Assembly: GCA_945872365.1 (NCBI GenBank)
Contig: CAMBZJ010000006.1
Coordinates: 1 to 64,000, forward strand
Direction of reading: 5' to 3'
Origin: Klebsiella pneumoniae
GTDB taxonomy: Bacteria > Desulfobacterota > Binatia > UBA12015
Length of the DNA stretch: 64,000 nt
Each line of letters begins with the position of its first letter. Position 1 is the first letter of the stretch. Made by a program: the position numbers and the translations under genes. The notes beneath the pieces are model-generated. The model worked only from the letters and a program-made list of their open reading frames with translations. It did not search any database and was not told where the DNA came from. This document shows positions 1 to 10,059 of the stretch, piece after piece.

Positions 1-1
1 C

Positions 2-1543
2 CCCACGGCCGGCGTCTGCGATCTAGCGGAATCCTGTACGGGATCGAGCAACGACTGCCCGGTCGACGCCTTCGCCCCAGGTGGCACGACGTGCCGCGCC
101 GCCAACGGCGCCTGTGACATCGCCGAATCCTGCACCGGGAACTCCGCAAATTGCCCGAGCGACGCCGTCGCCACGGCCGGCACGACCTGCCGCGCCGCCG
201 CCGGCCTCTGCGACGCGGTCGAGTCCTGCGACGGATCGGCCAAGACCTGCCCAACCGACGCGAAACTCGGCGCCGGAACGCAGTGCCGCCCCGCGGCGAG
301 CCTCTGCGACATAGCCGAGACCTGTACCGGCTCCGGCAACGACTGCCCGGTCGACGCCTTCGCCCCAGGTGGCACGACGTGCCGCGCCGCCAACGGCGCC
401 TGTGACATCGCCGAATCCTGCACAGGCTCCTCGGGAACCTGCCCGGTCGACGCCTTCGCGACCGCTGCCACCCAGTGCCGCGCCGCCAACGGCGCCTGCG
501 ACGTCGCCGAACGCTGCGACGGCAATTCCGGAGTCTGCCCGGTCGACACCGCCGCTGCGGACGGAACCGCATGCTCGGACGGCAGCGCATGCACCCAGGT
601 GGACACCTGCTCGGCCGGAACCTGCGTCGGCTCGAATCCGGTGGTCTGCACGGCCAGCGACCCATGCCATGATGCAGGCCTCTGCGACCCGTCGAGCGGC
701 ACCTGCTCCGATCCCGCGAAGCCCGACCTCGCCACCTGCGACGACGGCGACGCCTGTACAGCGGCCGACGCCTGTCAGGCGGGCGTCTGCCGCGGGACCC
801 CGGTCCTCGCGTGTACCGGTCTCGACGCGTTCACCTGCTACAAGGCGTCGTCGGCGCGCGTCTCGCCGCCGGTCGCCGCATTCGCCTCGCGGACCATCGC
901 GGCGAACGACTTCTTCCGCGCGGCGCTCGCCACGTCGGACCTCGGCGTGCAATTGAGCAAGCCCGCCGCCCTCTGCAATCCGTCGGACGTCTATGGCGCC
1001 GCGACCGGTGCCACCGGTCATGCAGCGCACGGCGAAGCCTATGCCGCGCGCGCCCTCAAGGCGCCGTTCACCACGCTGACGCGGACCGTGAGCAACCGTC
1101 TCGGCGTCCTGAAACTCGCGGTGGGCAAGCTCTCCTGGATCTTCGCCCCGAGTTCGACAGCGCCCGGCACCGGGGGCGCAGACCCGCTTCTCGAGGGGAG
1201 TCTCACCCCGTTTTCCTGCTACGCGGTCTCGGTCGCACGACTCACCGGCAACGTCTTCGTTCGCACCCAGGCCACGGTGACCGATGTTCTAGGCGGCCCC
1301 CTCACGTACGATTTGCTGAAGCCGGTACGCCTCTGCGTCGCAGCCGACCTCGACGGAGGCACGCCCGTCGCACCGGTCGGAGCCGCCACGCTCGCCTGCT
1401 ACCAGGCAAAACTCGCCCGCCTGAGCCCGGCCCAACCGCGCTTCCTGCGGCAGGATGTCTCCGCTCAGAACCTCTTCGGGAGCGAGGTTCTGAGCCTCAT
1501 CGGGCCGCAGGAGATCTGCTTGCCGACCGAACTCCTCGACTGA
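2..1543 (+). CDS. Cys-rich repeat secreted-type protein, 5' end outside window
   Basis: The frame is open from base 2 to the TGA at 1541-1543, so only the C-terminal 513 residues are present. The first ~200 residues are tandem 32-residue Cys-rich modules of the form CRAANGACDxAExC-x6-CPxD, with the CR pair recurring at 92, 188, 284, 380 and 476 and a divergent unit at 572. A CxDGxxCxxxDxC segment follows. The last ~235 residues hold three modules, each opening with CY-x-A/V and closing ~35 residues later with a Leu/Ile-Cys (about 835-990, 1215-1350 and 1397-1530). These resemble the DUF7450-type domain seen in related Deltaproteobacteria; that name is from memory. A cell-surface or extracellular role is inferred from the Cys richness. 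The signal peptide, if any, lies off the window. No enzyme motif is visible. Confidence 0.75.
   Translation, partial: PTAGVCDLAESCTGSSNDCPVDAFAPGGTTCRAANGACDIAESCTGNSANCPSDAVATAGTTCRAAAGLCDAVESCDGSAKTCPTDAKLGAGTQCRPAASLCDIAETCTGSGNDCPVDAFAPGGTTCRAANGACDIAESCTGSSGTCPVDAFATAATQCRAANGACDVAERCDGNSGVCPVDTAAADGTACSDGSACTQVDTCSAGTCVGSNPVVCTASDPCHDAGLCDPSSGTCSDPAKPDLATCDDGDACTAADACQAGVCRGTPVLACTGLDAFTCYKASSARVSPPVAAFASRTIAANDFFRAALATSDLGVQLSKPAALCNPSDVYGAATGATGHAAHGEAYAARALKAPFTTLTRTVSNRLGVLKLAVGKLSWIFAPSSTAPGTGGADPLLEGSLTPFSCYAVSVARLTGNVFVRTQATVTDVLGGPLTYDLLKPVRLCVAADLDGGTPVAPVGAATLACYQAKLARLSPAQPRFLRQDVSAQNLFGSEVLSLIGPQEICLPTELLD
92..667 (+). repeat. 96-bp coding tandem repeats
   Basis: At least five consecutive 96-bp units start at 92, 188, 284, 380 and 476. 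A sixth, divergent unit starts at 572 and a partial unit precedes base 92. Each encodes one 32-residue Cys-rich module. Bases 48-135 and 336-423 look identical over 88 bp and lie exactly 288 bp (three units) apart. That suggests recent duplication or gene conversion of a three-unit block. Confidence 0.8.
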
Positions 1544-1695
1544 GACACGAGGCAACACCCGGGAAATTGTCACGATCCGCACCAACCCCTCGCGCCCGCC
1601 CCCGGCGCGGGCCGTCGGCAGACCCAGTTGCGGGGGCGCCGGGCGCTTCCGTCGAACCGCTTCGCCCGCCTCGGCGGCTGGGTTATACCCCGACC

Positions 1696-2649
1696 TTGGA
1701 AAAGATCCTCGTCACGGGCATCGCGGGGGGCCAGGGGCGCCTTGTCGCGCGACTCGCCGCCGGAGCCGGGCACGATGTCTGCGGCGTCGACCGCGAGGAC
1801 ATGATCGCCTTCGACGACGGGGCTCGCGTCCGGGTGTACGTACTCGATCTGCTGAAGAAGAAGTACGAGGACGTGTTCCGCCATGAGCGCCCGGACACGG
1901 TCATCCATCTAGCCTTCGTGCGCCATTTCAAGATCGACCCGGAGCAGCGCCACGAGGTGAACCTGCTCGGCACGAAGCGCACACTCGAGTACTGCGCGGC
2001 TTACGGCGTCCGGCAGTTGATCGTCCTGTCGAGTGCCTACGCCTACGGAGCGCTGCCCGAAAACCCGAGCTACGTGGACGAGGACCACCCGCTCAACATC
2101 AGCCGCACCTATCCCGAGGTTCGCGACCTCGCCGAAGTCGACACGCTCTGCTCGACCTTCCTCTGGCAGCACCCCGAGGTTCGCACCGCGATTCTGCGCC
2201 CGGTGAATACGCTCGGCGACTCGGTCCACAGCGCGATCGGCCGCTACCTGCGGCTGCGCTGGGTGCCGATGCTGTTCGGCTACGACCCGATGCTCCAGTT
2301 CATTCACGAGGAAGATCTCGCGCGCGCGCTCCTCGCCGCACACGACAAGGGGCTCCGGGGCGTCTTCAACGTGGCGGGACCCGGCGCCGTGCCGCTGCAC
2401 GTGGCGATCGAGCAGACCGGCGGTACCGCGCTCACGCTGCCCGAGTCGATCGCTCGCCCGGCCGTGCGCCGGATGTTCGACTTCGGCCTCTACCAGTTCC
2501 CTCCCGGAGCGATCGACTTCATCAAGTATCCATGCACCGTCAGCGACAGCCGCTTCCGCGCGGCCACGGGGTTCGAACCAAAGTGGAACCTGCACGACAT
2601 CTTCGCCCAGCTGCACGACCAAAGGGAACGCGCAGCAGCGGCCGCCTGA
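1696..2649 (+). CDS. NAD-dependent epimerase/dehydratase-family (extended SDR) protein
   Basis: This is a 317-residue extended SDR. The nucleotide-binding GxxGxxG motif (TGIAGGQG) starts at about residue 7, and an acidic residue (GVDRED) ends the second strand. A VIHLAF strand and the serine strand (VLSSAYAYG) follow. Where the catalytic YxxxK is expected, the sequence reads Y-P-E-V-R, so the Lys is replaced by Arg. The TTG at 1696 is chosen because the Rossmann strand begins immediately after it and the upstream frame is low-complexity. There is no convincing Shine-Dalgarno site. The gene is followed at once by an acyltransferase in the same direction, so the pair may act in lipid or sugar metabolism. 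The substrate cannot be named. Confidence 0.8.
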   Translation: MEKILVTGIAGGQGRLVARLAAGAGHDVCGVDREDMIAFDDGARVRVYVLDLLKKKYEDVFRHERPDTVIHLAFVRHFKIDPEQRHEVNLLGTKRTLEYCAAYGVRQLIVLSSAYAYGALPENPSYVDEDHPLNISRTYPEVRDLAEVDTLCSTFLWQHPEVRTAILRPVNTLGDSVHSAIGRYLRLRWVPMLFGYDPMLQFIHEEDLARALLAAHDKGLRGVFNVAGPGAVPLHVAIEQTGGTALTLPESIARPAVRRMFDFGLYQFPPGAIDFIKYPCTVSDSRFRAATGFEPKWNLHDIFAQLHDQRERAAAAA

Positions 2650-2732
2650 CCGTCGTTCGCGACCGCCGCGCGGACCGATCGCCGACGAGCGAGGGCCTCC
2701 TCGAGGACGCCCTCGACCTCGTCCTCGCGGGC

Positions 2733-3578
2733 GTGCGCATGGTCGCGCCCGAGCCACTGCGGCGGCTCGAGGAGGAGATCGCGGGCGGACTGGCACGCAT
2801 CCCGACGGTCCTCAACGAGTACGGTTACGATGCCTGGGGCTTCAGTCCGGAGACGTCGCGGCGGGTGCTCACTCTGATGGGCCTCCTCTACCGCTATTGG
2901 TTCCGGGTCGAACTGCACGGCATCGAGAACCTCCCGGAGGGCCGCGCGCTGGTCATCGCGAACCACTCCGGGCAGATCCCGCTCGACGCCGCGATGATGA
3001 TGGTAGGGAGCATCCTCGAGGGCGAGCCACCGCGGATGTTGCGGGGCATGGCCGAGTACTGGCTCCCGACGCTGCCGTTCATCGGAACCATGGGCCACCG
3101 CATCGGATCGGTGGTCGGGACGCCCAAGAACTGCATCGACCTGCTGCACCGAGAGGAGGCGGTCCTTGCCTTCCCCGAGGGCGTGCGTGGTCTGAACAAG
3201 CCCTTCTCCCGTCGCTACCGACTGCAGCGCTTCGGGCTCGGCTTCATGCGCCTGGCCCTCGAGACCGACGCCCCGATCGTTCCGGCGGTCGTGGTCGGCG
3301 CGGAGGAGCAGATCCCGACGGTCGGCAACGCCGATGCCCTCGGCCGCATGGTGGGCCTGCCGGCACTCCCGATCCCGGCACTCCTGCCGATCCTGGGACC
3401 GCTCTGCATGCTGCCGTTGCCGGTGAAGTACCACGTCTGGATCGGCGAGCCGATGAGCTTCTCGGGAAACCCGCACGACGAGGACGTCTTCATCGAGGGC
3501 CTGGTCGACAAGGTGCGCAGCCGGATGCGCGAGATGATCGAACGGGGACTGCGCGCTCGCCGCAGTTCATTCTACTAG
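2733..3578 (+). CDS. PlsC/LPLAT-family acyltransferase
   Basis: This is a lysophospholipid acyltransferase-family protein. It has the NHSGQIPLD block, a variant of the NHx4D catalytic box, at about residue 75. The second box reads FPEGVRG, matching the FPEGxR acyl-acceptor motif, followed by a PIVPAVVVG strand. Such enzymes move an acyl group from acyl-CoA or acyl-ACP to a lysolipid at the inner membrane. The start is uncertain. GTG 2733 and ATG 2739 avoid a long overlap with the SDR. The frame stays open and codon-biased further upstream (CTG at 2646, ATG at 2532), so the true N-terminus may be longer. It probably forms an operon with the preceding SDR and the carboxylase that follows. Confidence 0.85.
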   Translation: MRMVAPEPLRRLEEEIAGGLARIPTVLNEYGYDAWGFSPETSRRVLTLMGLLYRYWFRVELHGIENLPEGRALVIANHSGQIPLDAAMMMVGSILEGEPPRMLRGMAEYWLPTLPFIGTMGHRIGSVVGTPKNCIDLLHREEAVLAFPEGVRGLNKPFSRRYRLQRFGLGFMRLALETDAPIVPAVVVGAEEQIPTVGNADALGRMVGLPALPIPALLPILGPLCMLPLPVKYHVWIGEPMSFSGNPHDEDVFIEGLVDKVRSRMREMIERGLRARRSSFY

Positions 3579-3613
3579 GCCGCGCGGCCCCGCCGCTCGC
3601 GTCGTACCTGCCG

Positions 3614-5218
3614 ATGGAACGCATCGTCTCCCGCATCCGGTGCAACGACCCGGAATTCCATGCGAACGCCGCGCATCACCGCGCGCTCGCCGAGTCCCTG
3701 CGCGCGGAACTGGAGCGCGCGCGCTCCGGGGGCTCGCCCGAATCGCGCCGACGCCACGTCGAGCGCGGCAAGTTACTGGTACGCGACCGCATCGACGCCC
3801 TGGTCGACCCCGGGAGTCCGTTCCTCGAGATCGCACCGCTCGCGGCGCACGGACTCCACGGCGGCGATGCGCCCTGTGCCGGGCTGGTCACCGGGATCGG
3901 CCGCATCCAGGGACGCGAGGCGATGATCGTCGCCAACGACGCCACGGTGAAGGGCGGCACCTACTACCCCATGACCGTGAAGAAGCACCTGCGGGCCCAG
4001 GAAATCGCGCTCGAGAACCGGCTTCCCTGCGTGTACCTGGTCGATTCCGGCGGTGCCTTCCTTCCCCTCCAGGCGGAGGTCTTTCCCGATCGCGACCACT
4101 TCGGCCGGATTTTCTACCACCAGGCGCGAATGTCCGCGGCCGGCGTGCCGCAGGTCGCGGTGGTCATGGGTTCCTGCACCGCGGGAGGCGCCTACGTCCC
4201 CGCGATGTCGGACGAGGCGGTGATCGTCGCCGGCCAGGGGACGATCTTCCTGGGCGGGCCACCGCTCGTGCAAGCGGCCACCGGCGAGATCGTGAGTGCC
4301 GAGGAACTCGGTGGCGGCGACGTCCACACCCGGATCTCCGGCGTTGCCGACCACCTGGCCCAGGACGACCACCATGCACTCGCCATCACGCGAACGATCT
4401 TCGAGACGCTCGGGCCACGCGCACCCGGGAGTCTCGGGGCCCCGGCCCCGGTCGTCCCGCCCGCCTACGACCCCGAGGAGCTCTACGGCATTCTGCCACG
4501 CGACGCGCGCCAGTCCTACGACGTGCACGAGGTGATCGCACGACTTGTCGACGACTCGCGCTTCGCCGAGTTCAAGCCGCGTTTCGGCACCTCGATCGTG
4601 ACCGGCTTTGCGCGCCTGCACGGGCACACGATCGGCATCCTCGCGAACAACGGCGTGCTGTTCTCTGAGTCCGCCCTCAAGGCCACCCACTTCATCGAAC
4701 TCTGCACGGCACGACGGGTGCCCCTGCTCTTTCTGCAGAACATCACCGGTTTCATCGTCGGCAAGCAGTACGAGCACGGCGGGATCGCCAAGGACGGCGC
4801 GAAGATGGTCCACGCGGTCGCGACGGCCGCCGTACCGAAACTGACGCTCGTCATCGGCGCATCGCACGGTGCAGGCAACTACGCCATGTGCGGCCGGGCC
4901 TACCAGCCGCGATTCCTCTTCACCTGGCCGAACTCGCGCATCTCGGTCATGGGCGGCGAGCAGGCGGCGAACACGCTTTGGACGGTCAGGCAGCAGTCCT
5001 CGCGCGGCAAGCCGGCGACCGCCGAAGAGGAGGCCCTCTTCAAGGAGCCGATCCGTGCGCGCTTCGACGAGGAGAGCGCCGCCCTCTACTCGACCGCGCG
5101 CCTCTGGGACGACGGCATCCTCGACCCGGTCGACTCGCGGGCAGCACTCAGCGTGGCACTCGACGCGGTCGCAAACGCCCCGGTGCCGGAGACGACGACC
5201 GGGGTGCTGCGCATGTGA
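3614..5218 (+). CDS. acyl-CoA carboxylase beta subunit (methylcrotonyl-CoA carboxylase type)
   Basis: This 534-residue protein has two crotonase-fold carboxyltransferase halves. Features include [20 protein letters not shown], the [13 protein letters not shown] block typical of methylcrotonyl-CoA carboxylase beta, the [16 protein letters not shown] oxyanion segment, and a C-terminal half with [15 protein letters not shown] and [10 protein letters not shown]. The enzyme transfers carboxylate from carboxybiotin to an enoyl-CoA, in leucine or isoprenoid degradation. Length is normal for the family. The biotin carboxylase/BCCP alpha subunit, usually adjacent, is not in this window. ATG 3614 starts just before the conserved N-terminus. 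Which acyl-CoA it uses is inferred from similarity to the MCC branch. Confidence 0.92.
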   Translation: MERIVSRIRCNDPEFHANAAHHRALAESLRAELERARSGGSPESRRRHVERGKLLVRDRIDALVDPGSPFLEIAPLAAHGLHGGDAPCAGLVTGIGRIQGREAMIVANDATVKGGTYYPMTVKKHLRAQEIALENRLPCVYLVDSGGAFLPLQAEVFPDRDHFGRIFYHQARMSAAGVPQVAVVMGSCTAGGAYVPAMSDEAVIVAGQGTIFLGGPPLVQAATGEIVSAEELGGGDVHTRISGVADHLAQDDHHALAITRTIFETLGPRAPGSLGAPAPVVPPAYDPEELYGILPRDARQSYDVHEVIARLVDDSRFAEFKPRFGTSIVTGFARLHGHTIGILANNGVLFSESALKATHFIELCTARRVPLLFLQNITGFIVGKQYEHGGIAKDGAKMVHAVATAAVPKLTLVIGASHGAGNYAMCGRAYQPRFLFTWPNSRISVMGGEQAANTLWTVRQQSSRGKPATAEEEALFKEPIRARFDEESAALYSTARLWDDGILDPVDSRAALSVALDAVANAPVPETTTGVLRM

Positions 5219-5286
5219 TCACCCGGCCGTGATCTCCCGGCGGAGGGCCGCGGCGGAAGCACGCCGTCACGACCTCCGCCTCGCAC

Positions 5287-5324
5287 GCCATGGCACCGGG
5301 GAGCGCTCGCATCGGTGCCGTGGC
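5287..5324. terminator. hairpin between convergent genes
   Basis: A 12-bp stem (5287-5298 with 5313-5324, one G-T pair) encloses a 14-base loop that can itself fold through GAGCGCTC. It lies between the stop codons of the converging carboxylase and metalloprotease genes, so it could end transcription from both sides. There is no T-tract. Confidence 0.45.
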
Positions 5325-5333
5325 ACGCCGGGG

Positions 5334-7525
5334 TCAGTCCGACTTCGCCTTGATCTGGGTCGACGTCTGCTTGCTTGCCACCGAGAACTTCGAGTCCCAG
5401 CAGCCCCCGTTCGCTGAGACCAACTGCACCCGGAGTGGCAGCGTCACGCTGGCAAGCGAGGGGATTCGCAGGTTCTCCGCCTTGCCGCTCACCTGAATCT
5501 TCGCTCGTCCGGCCGTTCCGGCGACCAACTGGATCTTGTCGATGCCGTCGGGCAGGCGGTATCTGTCGACGTAGACGAAGTTCTTGCCCTCGTTGCGCTT
5601 CCAGCAGGGCTTGCCACTGCAGAAACCACCCGCATCGGCGCCGCGCCCCATGACCAGCGTCGATCCGTTCGCGCCGTAGACGCACAGCTCGTAGTCGTCG
5701 GCGACGTCGGGGGCGCCGAAGTCGGAAAATGCCGTAGCCGCACCCTTGGTCCATTTCCAGAGGACCTTGTCGCCGCGGTCCGGAGTCGCGTCGATGATCA
5801 GGAGCTGGGCCTTGCCCGGGTCGACCGGCTGCTTGCAGGACACGGCAGGCGACGCCGTGCTCACGCAGGCGCCGGACGTGCACTGGTCGGTCGTGCAGCG
5901 GCTGGCATCGGTGCAGGCGCTGCCGTCGGGCAGATTTGCGCCGGCGCAGAGGCCGGCCGAACAGGCGTCACCGGATGTGCACTGGTTGCCGTCGTTGCAG
6001 GCGCTGCCGTCGGGTTCGACGGTGCAACTCGACGAGCAGCAGTCGCCGTCGGCATGGTTGCCGTCGTCGCACTCCTCGCCCTGATCGACGATACCGTTGC
6101 CGCACGGCGTGGTGACGCAGGCGCTACCCTCGGCGCCCTGGCGGATCACCTCGCTCACGGCCGGGCCGAACGTCAGGTTGATGTTCGACTCGCCACCGGG
6201 CAGCAGATCGCAGTAGCTCATGATCGTCCCGCCGCCGACCGGAACCGACTCGGGACCGGAGTAGCAACCTGCGCCCTCGCCCGAATAGCACTGGTCGAGC
6301 GGGGGAGCGTAGCAATGCGTGTGGACCGACCCGAAGTTGTGGCCGAGTTCATGGGCGACCACGACGGCGTCGTAGGTATCGTTCGGATCGAGCAGATTGA
6401 ACGAACCATAGACAGTCGAGACGCCGTAGCCGTACGACCCGTCGCAAAGCGCGTTCACGTAGGCGATGCCGCCGTAGGCCAACGGGGAACGGCCGGACAC
6501 CATGTGCACCGTGTCGCGGGAAACCGAAGACTCTTGGGCGATCCAGTAGTTCTGCAGCTGACCGAGGAGCGAGCCGACTTCGGTGGCCGTCCACGGATCC
6601 GTGATGCCCCAGAGCCGGATGGGGAGAAGCGGATCGTGACGCCCACGTCAGCGAGGTAGATCGCGGAAACCGCCGCCGCCAGATCGGAGAGGTAGGTCGT
6701 GGCGTCGGTCGTGTTTCCACCGAAGAGCGACAGGAGCTCCTGGTCGGTCTCGATCGCGACGTCGAGGGAGAGGAGCGGCGCATAGGCGGGAGCCGACGTT
6801 CCCGGCTCGCCATCTGCCGCGGACGGGACGGCCGAGGCGGCCTCGCGCGACGCCGAAGGCGAGGTCGGTCCGCCGACCCGTCGGACCGTCGAGTTCGGAG
6901 CGACGAGCGATGCGGCGATGGCCGGATCACCGTTGGCGCAGAACTCGCCCCGGTGCGGATGAAGCACGGGATCGGCGTCGCGCAGGTTCCAGACGCGGTG
7001 AACGCCGACGCGATCGCGTCCGAAACGATAGACCGTGCCGCCGGTCGCTACGAAGCCGCGCGCGGTGTCGGGGTCGGCGACGAGGAGCACGATCGAGTTC
7101 GGATCCCCCGCGACGCGCCCGCGGAAGTAGCGAGCGTCGGGAAGCGGGATCTCCTGCTCGCCCGACGCCGTCACGACCACGGCACGGGCGCCGGGGCGAA
7201 AGGGCTCGAAGCGGACGAGATCCATGCTCGCAGATGCGCCGGGCCCGAGCGGAAAGTCGGTGAGCGTCGCCGAAGCCCGACCACGAAGTGCCGCGAGTGC
7301 GTCGCGATCGAGCGTCAAGGCTTGGGAGACGACCGACGACGGAGCCGTCAGCCCCGGCCCGGCACTCGACCGCGAGAAGAGCAGAGCCTCCGCACTCGCC
7401 GCCTGCGCCGCCGCCGGCGCCGGCGCCGCGAGCGCGAGCATGGCCGCGGCGACTACCAGGGGAACCCACGCAACCGGGGACATCGACTTCATCCCCCGAC
7501 GAACAAAGCGACCTTTTCCTTCCAT
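5334..7525 (-). pseudogene. secreted reprolysin-like zinc metalloprotease, frameshifted
   Basis: Two overlapping frames together make one ~730-residue secreted protease. The N-terminal frame (7525 down to about 6640) has a signal peptide with an alanine-rich core ending near AAAQAAS, then a propeptide-like region and the start of the catalytic domain. The C-terminal frame holds the zinc site HELGHNF (6339-6353) followed by GSVHTHC, a conserved Met region (TIMSYC), then Cys-rich modules of the CGNG...GEECDDGN type, and a C-terminal ~110-residue beta-rich tail. Homology-like sequence switches frame between about 6617 and 6640, near GGGG at 6621-6624. A one-base indel would restore a single reading frame. 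It may be a true pseudogene, a sequencing error, or slippage. The second Met-start ORF alone lacks a signal peptide. Confidence 0.8.
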
Positions 7526-7579
7526 ACGATTTGCAGATTGGGCGAGGAGAGCCGGCAGGTCAATGGAGCATTCCGCCCT

Positions 7580-8692
7580 TCAGCCGAAAATCGGCAGCGC
7601 GAGCGAAAACAGGGCCCCGCCGCCCTCGGCGTCCGCGACCTCGAGCGAGCCACCCTGGGCACGGGCAAGCGAGCGCGCGACGAAGAGGCCGATACCGACG
7701 CCTCCCGTCCGGGTCGAGAAGAATGGGTCGAAGATCCGCCCCCGCTCCGGGACCGGCACGCCAGGCCCCCCGTCGGCCACTTCCAACAGCACCCGGGGGG
7801 ACGCAGCATCGCTGGCACGTCGAGCGCTCAGCGCGATCGTCCCCCCGGGCGGGGAGAACGCCAGCGCATTGTCGACGAGCACGATGAGCGCCTGGCGGGC
7901 CGCCTCCCGTCCGCGGTGGAGCGCCGGCAGACCCTCGTCGACGCAGCAGTCCAAGCGCAACGCCTTCTCGCCGAGACTTGCCGTGAACCACCGTTCGACC
8001 TCGCGTACCAGGTCGCCGGCACTCCAGGGACTTTCGGTCTCGCCCTCGGATACCGCGACGGTGCGCATCATGCTCCCGACGAGCTCGCGGATCCGCTGCG
8101 ACTCGCGAAGCACGAGATCGTAGTACTCCGTGCGGAACTCGCGGTCGTCGTCCCAGCGCTGCGGGAGAAGTTCGAGAAACGTACGGACCGTGGTGAGCGG
8201 ATTGTTCAGGTTGTGGGCGATGCCGGCGGTAAGCTTGTGCAGTTCCGCGGCCTGCTCCGCCCGTTCGAGCCGACGTTCCAGTTCGGCCCGCTCGCGACGC
8301 AGTCGGCTTCTTTCGAGGACGTCGCGCACGACGAAGGGCACGATCGCCAGGTACCCCTCCTCCTTCACGACGTAGTCGGCCGCCCCGAGCTTCATCGCCT
8401 GCACCGCGGTCGATGCGGCGGCCGAGGTCGTGACGAAAACGATCGGCTCGTCCCGGCCCGCGGCACGAAACTCGCGGAGGATCTCCAGCCCGTCTCCGTC
8501 GGGAAGCCGGAAGTCCAGGATGACGAGATCGAAAGTACGCCCGGAGGCTGCATCGCGGGCGTCGGCGACGCAGCCTGCGTGCGTGACGATTGCGCCCGGG
8601 ATCTCCAGCTCCAGTTCGTCGCAGAGCAGTTCCGCGTGGCGCGGGTGATCCTCCACGACCAGGATCTCGACCGCCGCGACGGGCGGTATCAC
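7580..8692 (-). CDS. receiver domain-histidine kinase (N-terminal REC)
   Basis: This 370-residue cytoplasmic protein starts with a CheY-like receiver (acidic pocket VVEDH, phospho-acceptor D60 in VILDFRLPD, Lys at about 110). A short coiled coil follows, then a HisKA H-box (AGIAHNLNNPL, H160) and a HATPase_c domain with N-box (VLVDNALAFS), G1 (VADGGPGVP), F-box (IFDPFFSTR) and G2 (GVGIGLF). There is no DNA-binding output domain and no membrane segment. The GTG start at 8692 overlaps the stop of the preceding membrane kinase by 4 bases. The membrane kinase probably passes phosphate to D60, which may set this protein's own kinase activity. That relay is inference; the domain order is visible. 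Confidence 0.9.
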   Translation of the reverse strand: MIPPVAAVEILVVEDHPRHAELLCDELELEIPGAIVTHAGCVADARDAASGRTFDLVILDFRLPDGDGLEILREFRAAGRDEPIVFVTTSAAASTAVQAMKLGAADYVVKEEGYLAIVPFVVRDVLERSRLRRERAELERRLERAEQAAELHKLTAGIAHNLNNPLTTVRTFLELLPQRWDDDREFRTEYYDLVLRESQRIRELVGSMMRTVAVSEGETESPWSAGDLVREVERWFTASLGEKALRLDCCVDEGLPALHRGREAARQALIVLVDNALAFSPPGGTIALSARRASDAASPRVLLEVADGGPGVPVPERGRIFDPFFSTRTGGVGIGLFVARSLARAQGGSLEVADAEGGGALFSLALPIFG

Positions 8693-10059
8693 GACCGCTC
8701 CCCCGGCACTGGCAGCGTCACCTCAAACGTCGAGCCATGCCCCGGACGGCTCTCGACCTCGATGCGGCCACCGTAGCGCCCGACGATGCGCTTCACGATC
8801 GCGAGACCGACACCGTGGCCCTTCTGCGCGATTCCCCCGACGTTCTGGTTCGGCGAGCGGTGGTAGAGCTGGAAGATCCGCGCGAGCTGTCGCTCGTCGA
8901 TGCCGATCCCGTTGTCGCGCACCCGATATACCACCTCGCCACCCCGCCTCTCCCCGACGACCTCCACCCGCGCCGGGTGGGTCTCGCCCACGTACTTGCA
9001 GGCGTTGTCGATCAGGTTGTCGAAGACATGGCGCATCTTGGCCGGCTCCGCAAAGGCCGCCGGTAGCGGCCCGATCGAGACCTCGATGCCCCGGGTCTCG
9101 ACCTCGTGGCGCAGGCGACGGAAGGCCTCCCGGACGACCGCGTCCACATCCACCCACTGCCGCACGTCACCCTCGCCTTCCGCAACCCGGAACAGGCTCA
9201 GGAGGTGTTCGAGCATGCGCGACATGCTGCGTGCATCGTCGAGCAGGTGTTCGGCGTAGCGACGGCCGCGCGGCGAAAGCGTATCGCTCTCGGCGGAGAT
9301 CAGCTTGCGCGCGGTCTCGGTCGCGGCGACCGAGACGTTCTTCAGGTCGTGAGTCACGATGTGGACCAGGTCCTCGATCTCGCGGTGGGCCCGCTCGAGT
9401 TCCGCAGTCCGCTCGGCAACCCGCTTCTCGAGCGTCCGGTTCTGCTCCTCGATGCGCGAACCGACTTCCGTGAGGCTCGTGTTCGCAGATTTCAGGTGGT
9501 CGGCGAGCGTACCCGCGACCCATGCGACCGCGAAGAGGAAGACGAATGGTGCGACCATCGACACCGCGACCGCGGTGGAGGAGTAGTGGTGCGCCCAGAT
9601 GCCATCGGCATGGCGGACGGTGCCCGTGCCCTCGAACAGGACGAGGACCACGTAGGCCGCGAGCGAGAGCCCTGCCAGGCGCAGAGCGACGCTACGCGAT
9701 TCGTTCACCGCGGCAAACGTGACGAGTCCGGCATAGGCGAGCGCGCCGTAGGGCGCCTCGATTCCGCCGACGAAGTGGAGGAGCAGCGTGAGCATCGCGA
9801 TGTCGACGGCCCAGTGGACGGCGAAGTGGCGCGTCGGAAATCCCGCACGCGAGCCCGCGAACCAATAGACTCCGTTGAGTAGCGCGAGCAGCCCGAGAAT
9901 CGTCGCGCCGGTGATCGCGTAGTCGCGCGGGAAGAGTCCGACCGAGGCCAGCAGGAGGAACATCACGGCGAAGGCGATGCAGAGCGCGACGCGGAACCCG
10001 AGCCCCTCGGCGAAGAGACGGCGGCGCTCGGGCAGCGTGCGTCGCTCCCCGACCGTCAT
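8689..10059 (-). CDS. membrane sensor histidine kinase
   Basis: This 456-residue protein has an N-terminal half with about six hydrophobic segments between residues 22 and 185 and no large periplasmic loop. That suggests sensing within or near the membrane. A coiled-coil linker (about 190-230) leads to the HisKA H-box IVTHDLKNV (H237). The HATPase_c part has NLIDNACKYVG, VRDNGIGID, IFQLYHR and GHGVGLAIVKRIV. It would autophosphorylate on H237 and donate to a receiver, most simply the receiver-kinase encoded next. ATG 10059 overlaps the acyltransferase stop (ATGA), so the kinase is translated together with lipid-synthesis genes. The N-terminal region does not match a sensor family I can name with confidence. 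Confidence 0.9.
   Translation of the reverse strand: MTVGERRTLPERRRLFAEGLGFRVALCIAFAVMFLLLASVGLFPRDYAITGATILGLLALLNGVYWFAGSRAGFPTRHFAVHWAVDIAMLTLLLHFVGGIEAPYGALAYAGLVTFAAVNESRSVALRLAGLSLAAYVVLVLFEGTGTVRHADGIWAHHYSSTAVAVSMVAPFVFLFAVAWVAGTLADHLKSANTSLTEVGSRIEEQNRTLEKRVAERTAELERAHREIEDLVHIVTHDLKNVSVAATETARKLISAESDTLSPRGRRYAEHLLDDARSMSRMLEHLLSLFRVAEGEGDVRQWVDVDAVVREAFRRLRHEVETRGIEVSIGPLPAAFAEPAKMRHVFDNLIDNACKYVGETHPARVEVVGERRGGEVVYRVRDNGIGIDERQLARIFQLYHRSPNQNVGGIAQKGHGVGLAIVKRIVGRYGGRIEVESRPGHGSTFEVTLPVPGERS

Noticed and set aside
2..667. CRISPR array
   Set aside because: The 96-bp units are in frame with a Cys-rich protein, differ by codon changes and have no unique spacers.
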